Positions 20,051 through 32,400 of a DNA stretch of 64,000 bases are shown piece by piece. The position numbers were made by a program, and so were the translations under genes. Origin of the DNA: Prorocentrum cordatum (lineage: Eukaryota; Sar; Dinophyceae; Prorocentrales; Prorocentraceae); the NCBI GenBank assembly GCA_963575745.1, contig CAUYUJ010006502.1:385001-449000 (forward strand), given 5' to 3'. The notes beneath the pieces were generated by a model. That model did not search any database. It saw only the letters and a program-made list of their open reading frames with translations, and was not told the origin of the DNA. Within the stretch, counting starts at the first letter, position 1. Each line of letters opens with the position of its first letter.

Positions 20051-20900
20051 ATGCAGAGCAGCCCTGGCAGCAGCGAGGGCCCCGAACCTCGCCCACAGCA
20101 AGAGCCGACCACTCGCCCCGAGCTGCAGTCAGAGCCGACCCCGAACAGGCATGTGGATTCGGGTTCCCATTGTAAGCAAATGGGTTCCTCGTCCTCCCCT
20201 CGATCGAGCATTCAATGAATGCGCGATCGAGGGGAGGAGGAGAAACCCATGTGCTTTATATGGGAATCTAAGTCACACGCCCCCTCCTCGCAAGGCAGCC
20301 CGATACAGTCAAGACTGACACGGATGAGCGCGGGCCCGAACCTCCGCCAGAGTTAGATTTCGATCTCGAGAGCACTTCGGACGAGGAGGTCGACCCCGAG
20401 GATCCCGAGTATTTCGAGCCCAAGCCCGATGAAGCAGGGCCGATTGAGCGCGCATCCATTGCATCTCGCTCCGTGCGTCCCCAGTGGCGCGCACCAGGCA
20501 CAGCGTGAATCGCAATGAAGGTCGACTACGCTCCGTATCTGCCAACCAATCCCATCCCTCTTTCCCACCTCTCCCCTATCATTCCCATTCGTCCTCCCTC
20601 GTCCTCGCTTCATTCGCTCTCAGCCTCCCCCGTGCTCCTCGCCCTCCAACACTCCTAATCCTTCACCAAGTTAGTGGATGGGGGGAGCAATGGGCTTCAT
20701 TGCGATTCACAACGTCTTCGCTGTTCCCCACGTTTCACCCTCTTAAGATGCAGAGGCCGCATGGCCCACGCGTGGAGCTAGCGCAGCACCAAGGTGTGCA
20801 AGAGCCACAACGTATTTCGGATTGTCCGTGGGACCCCGCACCCCAGCCCACGCCTGTAGCCCCGCTCACGGACGAGGAGCTTGAGGCCATGATTGGCTAG
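20051..20900 (+). CDS. Small acidic Pro/Glu-rich protein, three exons
   Basis: Proposed exons 20051-20148, 20295-20502 and 20748-20900 total 459 nt, a 152-residue protein ending with TAG. The frame is uninterrupted across both joins, and composition is continuous: exon one PQQEPTTRPELQSEPTPNR, exon two TDERGPEPPPELDFDLEST and DEEVDPEDPEYFEPKPDEAG, exon three WDPAPQPTPVAPLTDEELEAM. No domain recognised; mostly disordered by composition. Both introns start with GC and carry inverted repeats. Boundaries come from phase, the AG acceptors and the inverted repeats; exon three's exact start is the least certain. Contig B copy 44630-45479 has the same structure. Confidence 0.6.
20149..20294 (+). other. 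Hairpin intron (introner-like), GC-AG
   Basis: Almost the whole 146-nt intron is one foldback: 20162-20214 pairs with 20216-20268 around a single-base loop at 20215, with about 8 mismatches in 53 pairs and no gaps. A 3' pyrimidine stretch CCCCCTCCTCGCAAG follows. The intron is flanked by a 5-bp direct repeat AGGCA (20147-20151 and 20293-20297) that supplies the AG|G at both splice sites, as expected for an inserted element turned intron. Contig B copy 44728-44873. Confidence 0.75.
20503..20747 (+). other. Second inverted-repeat intron, GC-AG
   Basis: A perfect 16-bp inverted repeat, GTGAATCGCAATGAAG at 20505-20520 and its complement at 20695-20710, starts two bases inside the donor. It ends 37 nt before the acceptor, leaving a pyrimidine-rich 3' tail (TTTCACCCTCTTAAG). 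The layout parallels the 20149 intron. Unspliced, the frame stops at TGA 20506. Confidence 0.55.
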
Positions 20901-21045
20901 GCCGCGAGATTGTCTTCAGAGGGCGATCTAAAACTGTTGGGGAGGGGGACATGCATCAGGAACGTCTTCGCTCCCAGGCGTCACCGTCTCCCACGGTCCT
21001 TTTACTTAACACCCTTCCCGCCCTCCTTCCCTCCTTCCCTCCCTC

Positions 21046-21093
21046 TCACCCTCTCTCTCTCTCTCCTTTTCCCTCTCTCCCCCTCTATCTCTC

Positions 21094-21130
<37 letters not shown>
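21046..21130. repeat. (CT)n microsatellite
   Basis: TCTCTCTCTCTC array with CCCTCTC interruptions; copy at 45627-45710 differs in length. Confidence 0.95.
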
Positions 21131-21133
<3 letters not shown>

Positions 21134-22083
21134 CTTCTCTCTCCCTCTGTCTACCTCCCCCGTTCTCCCCATGTAATTATAACTTCCCTGGCAAACAATG
21201 TTTCGGATTGCCAGCCGCAAACTGCCCCAATCCTTGCCAGCCCGTCACGTGGCACCGCTTTGAGCCGCATCTGATGTTTGTTTGGATGCTGGCGGTGTGC
21301 GCTAAGTGTCACGCTTTAGCGAACTGCCGTGTCGAACATGCCCTCATGATCTTCTCGCCCCCTCCTCCTGTGGATGCGTTCAGCAGCGGAGCGTCCGAGA
21401 TTATTACACTCAACGGGAAGCGGGGCCGTAATAATCGAGCACGAGGGTCACTGTAAACATGAACGCGGGGATTAAAGCAGCACGCGGCGGGAATACGGGA
21501 AGGGGACGGACGCCTAAAACTAAGTATACGGATGGACGGCGATCCATTTTCAAAATGTTCTCTCGATTGGGACGCCCCCCAGTGTGTATATATTTCGACA
21601 GGGTTCAATTGCGCAACAGCTACACAGATGGAGGGCTGATCTTGTGCAAGGCTGTGATTCCTCAACAATGCCAGGCCCACGGGGCGTTCGTCCTTCGAGG
21701 GGGCGCTTCTGGATGTAAGCGAGAATGTTTGCAGTGCCTGACAAGACTGCTCTTGCTCAATGCTGTTTCGTCCCCCCTCCACTCTCCCCTCTCCTGCATC
21801 ATGTTCCTATCTTTTTCACCTACTCCTTCACTTCCTCCTCCCCTCCTCCTCCCAACGTTATTCTTCCTCCTCCTTTCCTCCTCCTCGCCTTATTTTGATT
21901 TTTCATGAGAGCGCGAAAGGAACGTGCTCCGTTGTACCTCGGCAAAGGCTCGAACAAGTCGCACAACCGCGCCCGACAAGGGCAAAGCGTCAATCCAACA
22001 GCATCAGAGTGAATCCAAACGCTCAACGGGCACAACCCTAACGAGGAACACCTGACATCGGGAACGTCATGTATTTTTTGTGT
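21131..22083. other. Intergenic between convergent units
   Basis: Frames of 80-150 codons exist on both strands (for example 21459-21908 plus, 21309-21782 minus), but none has a recognisable domain or consistent composition, so no gene is called. 22070-22195 is A/C-rich with AACAAGAAA words and small hairpins at the 3' end of the minus-strand element. Confidence 0.45.
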
Positions 22084-24523
22084 TCAACACCCAAAACAAG
22101 AAAATCCGAAATTTCTTGTTTTCTTGTTTTCAACACAAAACATAAGAATTTCTTGTTTCCGAAAAACAAAAACCAGAAAAAGCTCCTCTGGGTTGTCGCC
22201 CTTGCCGCCGCTCTTGGTGCCCTTGGCGGCCTTGCCGGAGTACTTGCCCTTGACCTTGCCTCCCTTGCCGCCCTTGTCGCCCGCGCCCCTGCCACGCCAG
22301 GCTGGGATCCCACCCCCGCCCGCGGCAGCCTCCGCAGCGGCAGCACGCCGCCGCTTTTTCTCCTGCTCGTACCAGCCGCCGCGAGGAGCGCGAAGCTGCC
22401 CAGCGTGCTTCCCGGTCTTACGCCGCGTGCGGCCGGGAGGGGTGTCGCCGCGCCGCGCCCACGCTGGGTCCCGCGCCAGACTGCGGCTGGGCGACCTCTC
22501 GCGCTTGGGCCGGTTGCGGCTGGGCGACCTCTCACGCTTGGGCCAGCTGAGGTCGCCTGGCGGGCGGTCCCCCTCAGCCCCCGCACCCGTGGCACCCGTG
22601 CTGGGGCGCTCTCCGTGGCCGGCACTGGGGCCCGGCGCCTCCCGCACGGTGTGGCCGCTCTGCCGGGCCTTCTCCACCACCGTCTTGGGTTTGCCGAAGG
22701 CGACGCGGCAAGCCTCGCAGTAGCTCACGTCGCACCCCTACAGTGCCACCGCAGGGCTCCGCTGTTAGCTCCGCCCGCGGGGCACATCTCGCAACCCCAA
22801 CCGTCTCCCGGGTCAAAGGAGCTCCAGCGCATCTTGAGAGCGCACGTCGGGCAGGCAGGCGGCTGGATGGTCGGGCCATCCTCCCCGTCGCTGCCTGGGT
22901 CAGGGCCGCGAGGCCGGCTCGCCCACTCCGTGACCACTGTGCACGGGTCCGTCTTGTAGAACCGATAGTTCGACCTCATGCACTCCCGCGCGCGCTTTGC
23001 ATCAGCGCGGCGCTGGAACTCCACGAGCACACACGGCTCCCGCTTGTGGCGGTGGTCGTACAGGAAGGCGATGTGTTTGACGACCCCAAAGGGCACGACC
23101 ACCTGCCTGACCACCTCGGCGTCGACGTGGTGCGGTACCCGCTCGATGCGGATGATGGACTCGCCCTCGTCGTGCTGGTCACTGGGCTGCTGCTGGGCGC
23201 CCTGGCGCTGCTCCTCCTTGCGCCTACGGCGGCTCCTCGAGCGCGGCTGGCGCTGGGGCGGACCGTCCCCCGCGCCTGGCGCCGCCGTCTCCTCCACCTC
23301 GGTCTTCACCTCGAAGGACCGCGGCGGCGCCCCCCCGCTCTTGGGCTTCAGGACGGCCTCACGCTTCACGATGTCGGCCTTCGGGGGGGCGCCGCCCGTC
23401 TTGGGCTTCAAGACGGCCTCCTCCTCCCGCCCCCTGCGCCCGCGATCGCGAGGCTCATCGCGCTCGCGATCGCGGCGCCTCGCGCGCGAGGGCGAGCGCA
23501 AGGGCGCAGGGCGCCTCTCACGCTTGCGGACCTCCTCGGCGAGGCGCTCCTGGCCCGGGGACCGCGGGGGCCGCGGGCGCTCCGCTGGAGCGCCTTTGCT
23601 CTGGCGCCGCGCTGCGGCCTGGATGGCCGCACGCGCCAGAGCCGCGGTCACGGCGTCCTCGCCCGGCTCGAGGACCGGGGCTGGGGTCGACCTCCCCTCG
23701 CCCCTGCTCGAGGCGTCGTCCACGTCGGTGAGCTCCACGACCGCCTCCGCGTCCACCGTGCGCATCATGTCGAGCAGCCCCCTGTTGTGCTTGCAGAGCT
23801 CGCGGAGCTCCGGCATGGGCTGCCCCTGGAACTGGGCCAGGGCGAGCGCCAGCTTGGCCGCCTGGCGCTGGACCTTGATATTCGGCCCCGCGCCCACTCC
23901 CCACGCGCCCCGCTTGCCGTCGACGATCACCAGCTGGCCGTGGTCCTCGCTCGCCCCCGCGGCCAGGCAAGCCGCCGCGATGCACGGGGCTGCTTCGTGG
24001 TCGTGGTTGACCACCTCGACGAGGTCCTCGCTGTCCAGCTCGTCCACCACCGTGTACAGGATGTTGTGGGCGGCACTCCGGAGCTCGTCCGACAGCGCGG
24101 CCCCCGAGACGACGACGCCGAGGGGGTTCACCGCCATGATGCTGTAGTCATGGCCGCGCGCCTTGCTCTGGTCCGGGGCCACCAGGCCCACCAGGAAACC
24201 CATGATGCACGCTGCCGGAGCGCGGGGCGGAGGCGCGGCTGGCGCGCGAGGCTGGGGTGCGCGCGCTGCTCGCGCGCCTCGCTCTGGAGTGGGAGATGGC
24301 TGCGGATGAGAGGACCAAGAGGAGGTGGGCGTGCCTGGGGCGATCGGGGGCGGTAGCGAAAGGGGGGTCGAGGGCGAGGGGTCCACCGGGATACCCCCGC
24401 AACGCGAAGCCCCCGCCCCGACATGAACACTTGTGGGACCCGCCTGCTGCTTCCCAACACGCCCGTTAACTCCTCGCCCTGGCTCGTATCTCACCGGCTC
24501 CTCCTCTCCTTCCCCCTCCATAT
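22084..24523 (-). CDS. Retroelement C-terminal module: SR-rich RNA-binding part with RRM and zinc finger (contig A copy, one frameshift)
   Basis: Minus-strand end of the large polyprotein. Order: domain with RGAWGVGAGPNIKVQRQAAKL (~23850-23900), SR/RE-rich segments (~23400-23560), an RRM-like fold (IIRIERVP through CVLVEFQRRADAKRA, ~22930-23190), then four CxxC pairs plus His (CPTC, CEMC, and after the break CEAC; ~22690-22850), and KRERSPSRNRPKRERSPSRS repeats (~22490-22560). A single missing base at 22737-22740 splits the zinc finger; contig B, with one more T, is open. In contig A this module is in frame with the recombinase upstream. It likely binds RNA, by analogy of RRM and SR proteins. 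Confidence 0.6.
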
Positions 24524-27500
24524 TTGACCCTGCTCGCGCCGAAGGGCGCGCCCAGGGGGGGCGCCCGGGCGCCCGGGCCGGGCGTTCCGAGGGCCTCAGG
24601 TCGCTCCCAAACGGGGGCGGGTCGCTCCCGGCCAACCGGTCGGGGCGGGCGCCGGCCGCGACGCCGTCATCACCGCGGGCGTCCGGGGCCAGTAAGGCGT
24701 GGCCCTCCGCCATGCCTCGGGCGAATGGAGCCTGACGCCGATGGTCCTCCCAGAGGTATCCGTGGAAGGCGTCCGTGGACCACCTCCCGAACCTCTTGAC
24801 CGCTTCCAGGTCGCGACAGGCGTGGTACAACGCCGTCGCGCCCCCGATGCGCAGGGAGTGGGATCCCATCTGACCTGCGTCCACGCCGCAGGCGGCAGCC
24901 GCGAGTTGGAGGAGCCCCTGCACCTCCTCCCGCATAATCGGGTGGCCATCGGGCCGGCGGAACAGGGGGAGCCCCGCCTCGGTTCCTCGTCCAAACCGGT
25001 CCGGCAGCTCCCTCTGGAGGTCGGCGAGTGCGTCCACGACACACAACTCCACCCCCGAACGGTAATGGTTGCGTACGCAACCTGCGTTAAACTGGTCCGT
25101 CTTGGACGACGTGATCGTCAGCACTACCTCGTCGCAGTCGCTGAGCCATGCGCTGGGTGTACCCCCGCGCAGCCCCTGCACGTCCTGCCCACGCACCACC
25201 CGTCCCATGCTCCAGGAGCGGTCCTCTTGGACCAAATACTCCGACGCGCGGAGCATGAAGAAGTACCCCGTCATAAGCGCCGCCCATAGGATGGTCGCCT
25301 CTCGGCGCGTGGCCGTTCCGTGGGCGAACAAGTACTCGCGGAGCCAGCGCAACATCCGGGGCGTGGCCGGCAGCTTCCGTTTCGCCTTTCCGTCCCAGCG
25401 GCGGAGTCCCTCGATCGTGGTCCAGAGCCGGCGCCGATCGGAGGTCACATCCCCAAACCCTGCCAGGGTGTGGGCATATCGAATGGCGAACAGGCGCTGG
25501 CGGATGGTCGTGGCCCGCCTCTTCATCACCTTGTACAGGTACACGACATACCGGATGAGGTCATCCTCATCCGTAAGGCGGGCGTCCCGAGTCTCCCCCT
25601 GCAGGTACGGGCTCCGGCCTCGGAGCCTCCGCCAGAGTACCCAGTTACGCCACCCGGCGCTGTAGTTGGCCCGCGTCCCTTCGGCAAGCTTGGCCAGCAT
25701 CGCCTCGGTGGCGGTCGCATCCAGCTCGCGAGGGTCGGTGAGTTCACCCTGAACCCCTTTCGGGGCGCCCCCGCCGGCGCACCGCCAGGCGGCGGGCTTC
25801 ACCAGCGCGGGGGCAGGGGCACTGCGGGTACGCCTGCGGGTCTTGCGCGGGGGGCGTGCCTCGCCGCCCGCGCCGTCCGTGGCGCTTGGCCTGGGCATCC
25901 CCGCGCCTTCCGGAACAGCGAAGGTCACCGCCCCGACCCGCTCCCCGCCTGCCCCGTCCTCCCCTGCTGCGGTGGACCGCGCGGTAGCAGGGGGGTCGAG
26001 CTGGTCCGCCAACCGAGCGGCGTCGTCCGTCGTCTTCCCCGCCTCCAGCGCAGCCTCGAATGGCCCGCTTGGGCGGTCGGGGGCCTGAAGCCAGGCCTTT
26101 AGCCACAGCTTAACCATCTCGTCGTTAGCGAGTCGGTCGTGGTCGGGTCCGACGCCAGCGCGCGCCCCGGGTGCCTCGCCTGCGCTTGCTGCCTCTACGG
26201 CCTGCCTCAGCAGGCGCTCCGCCCACTGGAGCACCCAGCGGGCCGTGCGGCGCGGGAGTGCACGGGCGGCCTGCCGCATGCGCTCGGCGATCGGCATACC
26301 TCCAAGGCCCAGGGCATCCCACAGCTCCGCCGTGCCCCCCTGGGCGCACCAGATTTCTTTCGGGCGCAGGGCTCGCGCGGTCCAGCCGCCCTCGGACCCT
26401 TCCAGGATCAGGGTGTTCGCATAGCCCTTCAACGGGTCGGGCTTCGCCCGTGCCGCATGGCAGGGCCCGCGCGGATCATGAATCACCACGCGCTGGGCCC
26501 GCCCGCCTCCCGCGGGCTGCCATGTGCCGCGCGGCCAGGGCATCATGCGATCCCCCGTCGTCGAGATCCGAGGGTCCACGAGCAAGGTGCCGTTGTTGAG
26601 GTCCAGGCGGAGCTCATCCAGCGGTGGCCGCCCTGCCTCTTTCCAGAGCTGGCAGAGGCCGCGTGGCTCCACGCAGGGCTGCCCCAGGGGGGGTATGAGG
26701 CTCGGCGCCCGAACCCGTTCTCCGCAACCCCAAACCTGGACCGCCCGCGCGCGTGCCGTGACGTCGCCGAAGTGTGTGCACAGAAGGCGCGTCTCCGGGG
26801 AGAGTGCCACATAGCCGAGGCGCCGCAAGCGCGCCCCTAGCCGCACTGCGGCGTAGTTGACGGGGGCGTCGAGCAACACGGCCAGTGGCCGAGTGGTGAT
26901 CAGCAGCCGCTCCAGGCCCGTCGCCTCGCGTCCACCGGGGTCCTCCGATAGTGACGCGCACAGCCAACGGATCCGCGGGGCCCCAGTGGGGTCCTTGGGG
27001 TGGTCGCCATCGTCCGGGTCCCATCGGTCACCGACATCCCACGGCGCTAGCAGCGCCGACCCGCCGAGGCTCTCCCATGCCCCCCCGAAGGGGGGCCACG
27101 CGGTTCCCACCTCCAGCAGCCGCGCCCCCTCGACCTGCAGGGGGGCGTAGCGTGGTAGGGCCTCCCGGGCTCCCTTGACTTGGAGTGCAGCCGCGCGCCA
27201 GGGCCCGTCGTCTCCTGGCATCCGCAGCTCGCGCTGGGCGGCCTCCTCCACCAGCTCGCCCCACGGTGCTGCCGGCGACAACTCGGTCCATCCGGCCTCC
27301 GCCATCCGCTGGCGTACCTCCTCCACCGTGGCACGAGTAACGAAGTCGGCCAGCTCGTTGTGGTAAGTCCGAAAGTAAAGCCCGTCCAGGACCCGGAACT
27401 TGTACCGTAGCTCCAGCATGGCCAGGACTCGAAGCAGGTGGCGCGCCACCGCGTTCCGTGCCCGGCGGCGTCGCAGCCAGCGGCTGACATTACTGTTGTC

Positions 27501-28323
27501 AGTGACGTACGGCAATAGAAGCTGGAACCAGTCCGGGCCCTTCTCGGCCGCCAAGGCTATCAGGCAGAGGAGTTCGACCACCGCGATGATCTCCCCCTCC
27601 CCCTGCCAGGTGACCCCGGGGGCGGAGCGGAGCGTCTCCAGGTAGGGAGCCGCCTCCGCCACGATGTACTCGCGCGAGGACCAGTCCAGCGCACCGATCC
27701 GATCCAGGGTGGCATCGCCTCCCAGCCAGCGCAGCTTGCCGAGCGCCCCCGGGAGTGCGAGGGCCTCGCGAAGGCCTAGCAGGCCCTCGAAGGAGGTCTC
27801 GAAGTTACCCTCGACAGGCATCTCAAAGCAGACGCGCAGCCAATCCAGGGTCTGGTGCCAATCGTCCCACGCGGCCTCTACCATCTCGGGGTCGCCCGGC
27901 GGGTGGACGTAGGCCTGGCCTGGGTCACCCGACAGCATCCGGTGGACCGCTGGGAGCTCCAGGCTCAGGGCTGGAGCTGCGCAGGCGCAGAACTGGCCGA
28001 GCCCACTGAGCTCCCTCGCGGTTCGCAGCCGGACCATGCGGCAGCCGAAGCTCAGCTCCGGCTCCGCCAGTAGGAAGCGCATCTTCATGGCCTTGGGCTC
28101 CGGGAGTCCAACTCGCTCGCGCTCGAAGTCCATACTGAGCCCCCAGATAATCTGCGTGGTGGAGGGCTCCCCCTCGGCGTCCCTCTTGCTGACGTTCACT
28201 GCTTCGGACCCGAATACCTCACGTATGGATGCATCCAATGCGTCGCAGGCCATCCACGGCCGGACCCCAATGTCGGGCTCCACCACCACAGGGTCATCCA
28301 TAAGCCACTCCGAGTGGAAGTGG
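22725..28323 (-). CDS. DIRS-type polyprotein, contig A copy: RT end, RNase H, methyltransferase-like, tyrosine recombinase, RNA-binding
   Basis: One frame stays open from about 28323 down to 22738, over 1,850 residues; the open stretch above 28325 in this frame is shifted and not real. Going downstream: RT motif C region LMDDPVVVEP (~28300), RNase H (LGGDATLDRIG ~27720; YVTDNSN ~27500; YHNELADFVTR ~27350), C5-methyltransferase-like region (27100-26200), tyrosine recombinase (25700-24750), then the RNA-binding module. This copy is open at three places where contig B is broken (28040, 26865, 25833) and is also fused at 24570, where B changes frame. It therefore gives the better reading for the middle of the element. 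Confidence 0.75.
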
Positions 28324-29492
28324 GTGTGTCGTGCCAGTGCGGCTCCCCAGGCCGATAGCTCTCGTGGAGCTCCCTCGCCGCCAGGGCGAGCATCATGTAA
28401 TTGCCTGGGGCTCCCGTCCACCCAAACACCATGGCTAGGTAAACGACTCTGACGTCCCCCTCGATGCCAGCGTGGGCCCCCGGCAATGAGGTGCCAAAGT
28501 CCCCGACGTCCGCCGGGGCGATGTCCAGCCACTTGAAGGCCCGCGAGACGTCCCGCTTGGCGCAGAGGAGGCGCGCTCCGGGATGGCGCGCGCGATGCCA
28601 TACCGCCGTCCTCGCCACCTGCCGATGGCGCGGCTGGACGGCAGGCGGGTGGTCGCGCTTGTGCGTGGCGGCGTTGGCCGAGAGCATCGCGTGGATCATA
28701 CGCCCTTCGGACGATAGGGTTCTGTCTGGCAGCTGCTTTGGGACCCTCCCCAGGGGGGCTTCCACCAGCTCCGTCAAAAAACCCTCTGCCGCCTGGGAAG
28801 CCACCAAGACGATCCCCCAGGTCACATCCGCCCATACCTTCTGGTAGGCCTCGTCGATGTGGGCTCGCACGCTGGGGCACGGCTGAGCTCGCTCGCGCCT
28901 CCGCGGCGCGCCCCGCCGCGCGGATGCCCCCCCTTCCGCCAGCTCCCGGACGTACTCGAAGTGCTCTCGGCTTAAGCACCGTCGCACCTTGTCCCCCAGG
29001 ACACCCCGAAGGGGGTTGCCCAGGCGCTCGTGGCGCGCGCGCCTAAGCAGCGCGGCCGCTTCCTTCAGGGACCCCGTCCGCTGGAGGAGCCGATCCCCCA
29101 GCCCCACCAGGGTCCGCATGGCTTCGTGGTCGTACTCAGGGTGCTCCGTGCAGAAGGTCAGGTAGACCGTGGCCAGCTCCGCCGGGCTGCACCCGTCGAG
29201 GTCCTCCGCGATATCTCTGGCCGGGTCCTCGCAAGGGGGTCGAGGCTTGCCCGCACTCACCTCCCCCTGTGTCTCGCCCAACGGGGGCTTAGGAAGCCCC
29301 GCCAATGCTCAGTGCATGGCTGGGCTAAGCCTACCGCATTTTGAGCCGTCCCCTGAAGCCTGTAGGCGCTCGATTCCAGTGAAGTCGACGCCCTGCAGGC
29401 GCCCGGGCGCCTCCGCCCGGGCGATTTTGGGGGACGCCCCCGGGCCATCCTCCCATATAGGCGACAACTGCCGACGCAGTTGGCTCACCGAC
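28196..29492 (-). CDS. Reverse transcriptase N-terminal half, contig A copy, truncated by the gap
   Basis: The frame enters from the N gap and carries RT motif A (CAKRDVSRAF ~28545) and motif B (VFGWTGAPG ~28420). It is lost near 28325, where one G is missing relative to 52906, just before the catalytic MDD. It also has an A-specific TGA at 29309-29311 where contig B has CGA. The rest of the element upstream is absent because the contig ends. Confidence 0.7.
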
Positions 29493-29592
29493 NNNNNNNN
29501 NNNNNNNNNNNNNNNNNNNNNNNNNNNNNNNNNNNNNNNNNNNNNNNNNNNNNNNNNNNNNNNNNNNNNNNNNNNNNNNNNNNNNNNNNNNN
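29493..29592. other. Assembly gap, 100 N
   Basis: Exactly 100 N, the usual placeholder for unknown size. Homology between the flanks runs up to both edges (29492 equals 54073; 29593 equals 5380), so the true gap is probably negative. Confidence 0.98.
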
Positions 29593-32400
29593 CGGGGACG
29601 TGCCACGGGACGTGCCAAGCGGACGCGCTATAAAACATGCTGGGGACAACCGCCGTGTTGGTGGCCTGGACACGTAACATGATCGACCCACGAACCCGGA
29701 AAGGAATATAGAAGTGTAAGGCATGGCAACGTTTCAAAGACACCTGACTGGGCGACGGGCAAATGCAATGCTGAATGTATCGATCTTGATGTTTCGTGCC
29801 GACGGCTGTGCCGTGCTACGCCGTGCTGAACTGCGATGTGCCATGCCGCGATTGTGCTCTATAATATATATATATATATGTATATGTATATAGCGTTGTG
29901 GATCGAGTCCTCGTTGCCACCGAGTCCTGACCGAACTGATCTGGATCTTAAGCTCGAGTTGCCTGAGCAGATGGTAGCTGCCCCAGAGCTAATCGACAGA
30001 CGTGACATACCAGGAAGACGCGCCGCGGAACGTCCCAAGGGACGCGCCAGGCGACGTGGCAGGGGACGTGCCATGGGCACGCACCGCGGGACGTGGAGCT
30101 TCTCCTGGGCCCTCCTTGGGCCCCCTGGTGCCTCTTGGAGCCTCCTGGGTCCTCCTTGGGCCTCCTGGGCTCTCCTGGAGCCTCCTGGAGCTTCTCCTGG
30201 GCCCTCCTTGGGCCCCCTGGTGCCTCTTGGAGCCTCCTGGGTCCTCCTGGGCCCTCCTGGGCTCTCCTGGGCCCTCCTGGGCTCTCCTGGGCTCTCCTGG
30301 AGCATCCTGTGCCCTCCTGGGCGAAGTCAAGGTCCGAAAACACATGGGACTTGCCACATTTCTGAAATTCGGTGCCACCCCTCACGCAGGTCGGCGGGGT
30401 CAGGATCCGAAAACACAGGGGATTTGCAACATTTCTGGAATTCCGTGCCACCCCTCACGCAGATCGGCGGGGTCAGGGTCCAAAAACACATGGGACTTGC
30501 CACATTTCTGGAATTCCGCGCCACCCCTCACGCAGATCGGCGGGGTCAGGGTCCAAAAACACAAGGGATTTGACACATTTCTGGTATTCCGTGCCACCCC
30601 TCACGCAGATCGGCGGGGTCAGGGTCAAACATGATCGACCCACGAACCCGGAAAGGAATATAGAACTGTAACACATGGCAGCGTTTTCAAAGACACCTGA
30701 TTGGGTGACGGACAAATGCAATGCTGAGTGTATCGATCTCGATGTACCCTGCCGAGGGCTGTCCTGTGCTGCACCGTGCTGAATTGCGATGTGCCATGCA
30801 ACGAATGTGCCCTATAGCATCATGGATCGAGTCCTCCTTTGCATCCGAGTCCTGACCGAACTGATCTCGATCTTAAGCTCGAGCTGCCTGAACACAGAGT
30901 AGCTGCCCCAGAGCTGATGGACAGGGGAGCATGTCAGGAGGACGCGCCGCGAAACGTCCCAGGGGACGCGCCAATCAACGCGCCAGGGGACGTGCCATGG
31001 GGACGCACCGCGGGACGTGCCAAGGGGACGCGCTACGGAACGTGCCAATGTATGTGCCACGGGATGTGCTAGGGGACGCGCCACGCGACGTGCAAGGGAG
31101 ACTCGCAAGGGGACGCGCCACGGAACGTGCCAAGGAACGTGCCAAGTTGCAATGCTGAATGTATCGATCTTGATGTACCGTGCCGAGGGCTGTGCTGTGC
31201 TGCGCCGTGCTGAATTGCGATGCGCCATGCCGCGATTGTGCTCTATAGCCTCGTGGATCGAGTCCTTCTTTGCATCCGAGTCCTGACCGAGCTGATCTCG
31301 ATCTTAAGCTCCAGCTGCCTGAACACAGAGTAGCTGCCCCAGAGCTAATTGACAGGGGGACATGCCAGGAGGACGCGCCGCGGAACGTCTCAAGGGACGC
31401 GCCCAGCGACGTGCCAAGGAACGTGCCATGGGGACGCACCGCGGGACGTGCCAAGGGGACGCGCTACGGAACGTGCTGGGGACAAGCGTTTCGCTCGAGA
31501 CATCCTACCAAAATCCAAGGAAATCCTGGCAAAACAAACGAATTAGTCGAGACATCCGCGAAATTCCTGCGCGCGGGACGCGGCACGCGCGAGACATCCT
31601 CGGAATTCCTGCGAGCGGGATGTGAAAACAAGCATTTTGCCTGAGACATCCTTTGAATTCTGGCCCCCTACGAGGCCCCCCACGGCACGTCAGCGCTCCC
31701 AGGGCCACGATCCCTCGTAAGGGCTCCTGGGCCCTCCTGGGTCTTCCTTGGACCTCTTGGGCCCTCCTGGGCTCTCCTGGAGCCTCCTGGGGCTTCAACC
31801 TGGGCCCTCCTTGGGCCCTCTGGTGCCTCTTGGAGCCTCCTGGGTCATCCTGGGCCCTCCTGGGCTCTCCTGGGCCCTCCTGGGTTCTCCTGGGCTCTCC
31901 TGGAGCCTCCTGGGCCCTCCTGGGCGAAGTCAGGGTCCAAAAACACATGGGACTTGCCACATTTCTGAAATTCGGTGCCACCCCTCACGCAGGTCGGCGG
32001 GGTCAGGATCCGAAAACACATTGGATTTGCTACATTTCTGGAATTCCGCGCCACCCCTCACGCAGATCGGCGGTGTCAGGGTCCAAAAACACATGGGACT
32101 TGCCACATTTCTGAAATTCGGTGCCACCCCTCACTCAGATCCGCGGGGTCAGGGTCAAAAAACACAAGGGATTTGCTACATTTCTGAAATCCGGTGCCGC
32201 CCCTCACGCAGATCGGCGGGGTCGGGGTCCAAAAACACAAAGGAGTTGCCACATCTCTGGAATTCGGTGCCAACCCTCACGCAGATCCGCGGGGTCAGGG
32301 TCCACAAACACAAGGGATGTGCCACATTTCTGAAATTCGGTGCCACCCCTCACGCAGATCCGCGGGGTCAGGGTTCAAAAACACATGGGATTTGCTACAT
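29593..32400. repeat. Satellite region, contig B copy of 5380-8187
   Basis: ~430-bp satellite units (29765, 30718, 31149), GGGCCCTCCTGG arrays (30096-30325, 31720-31925), 73-bp arrays (30326-30630, 31926-32400) and a 36-38-bp satellite block (31475-31653). Confidence 0.9.
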
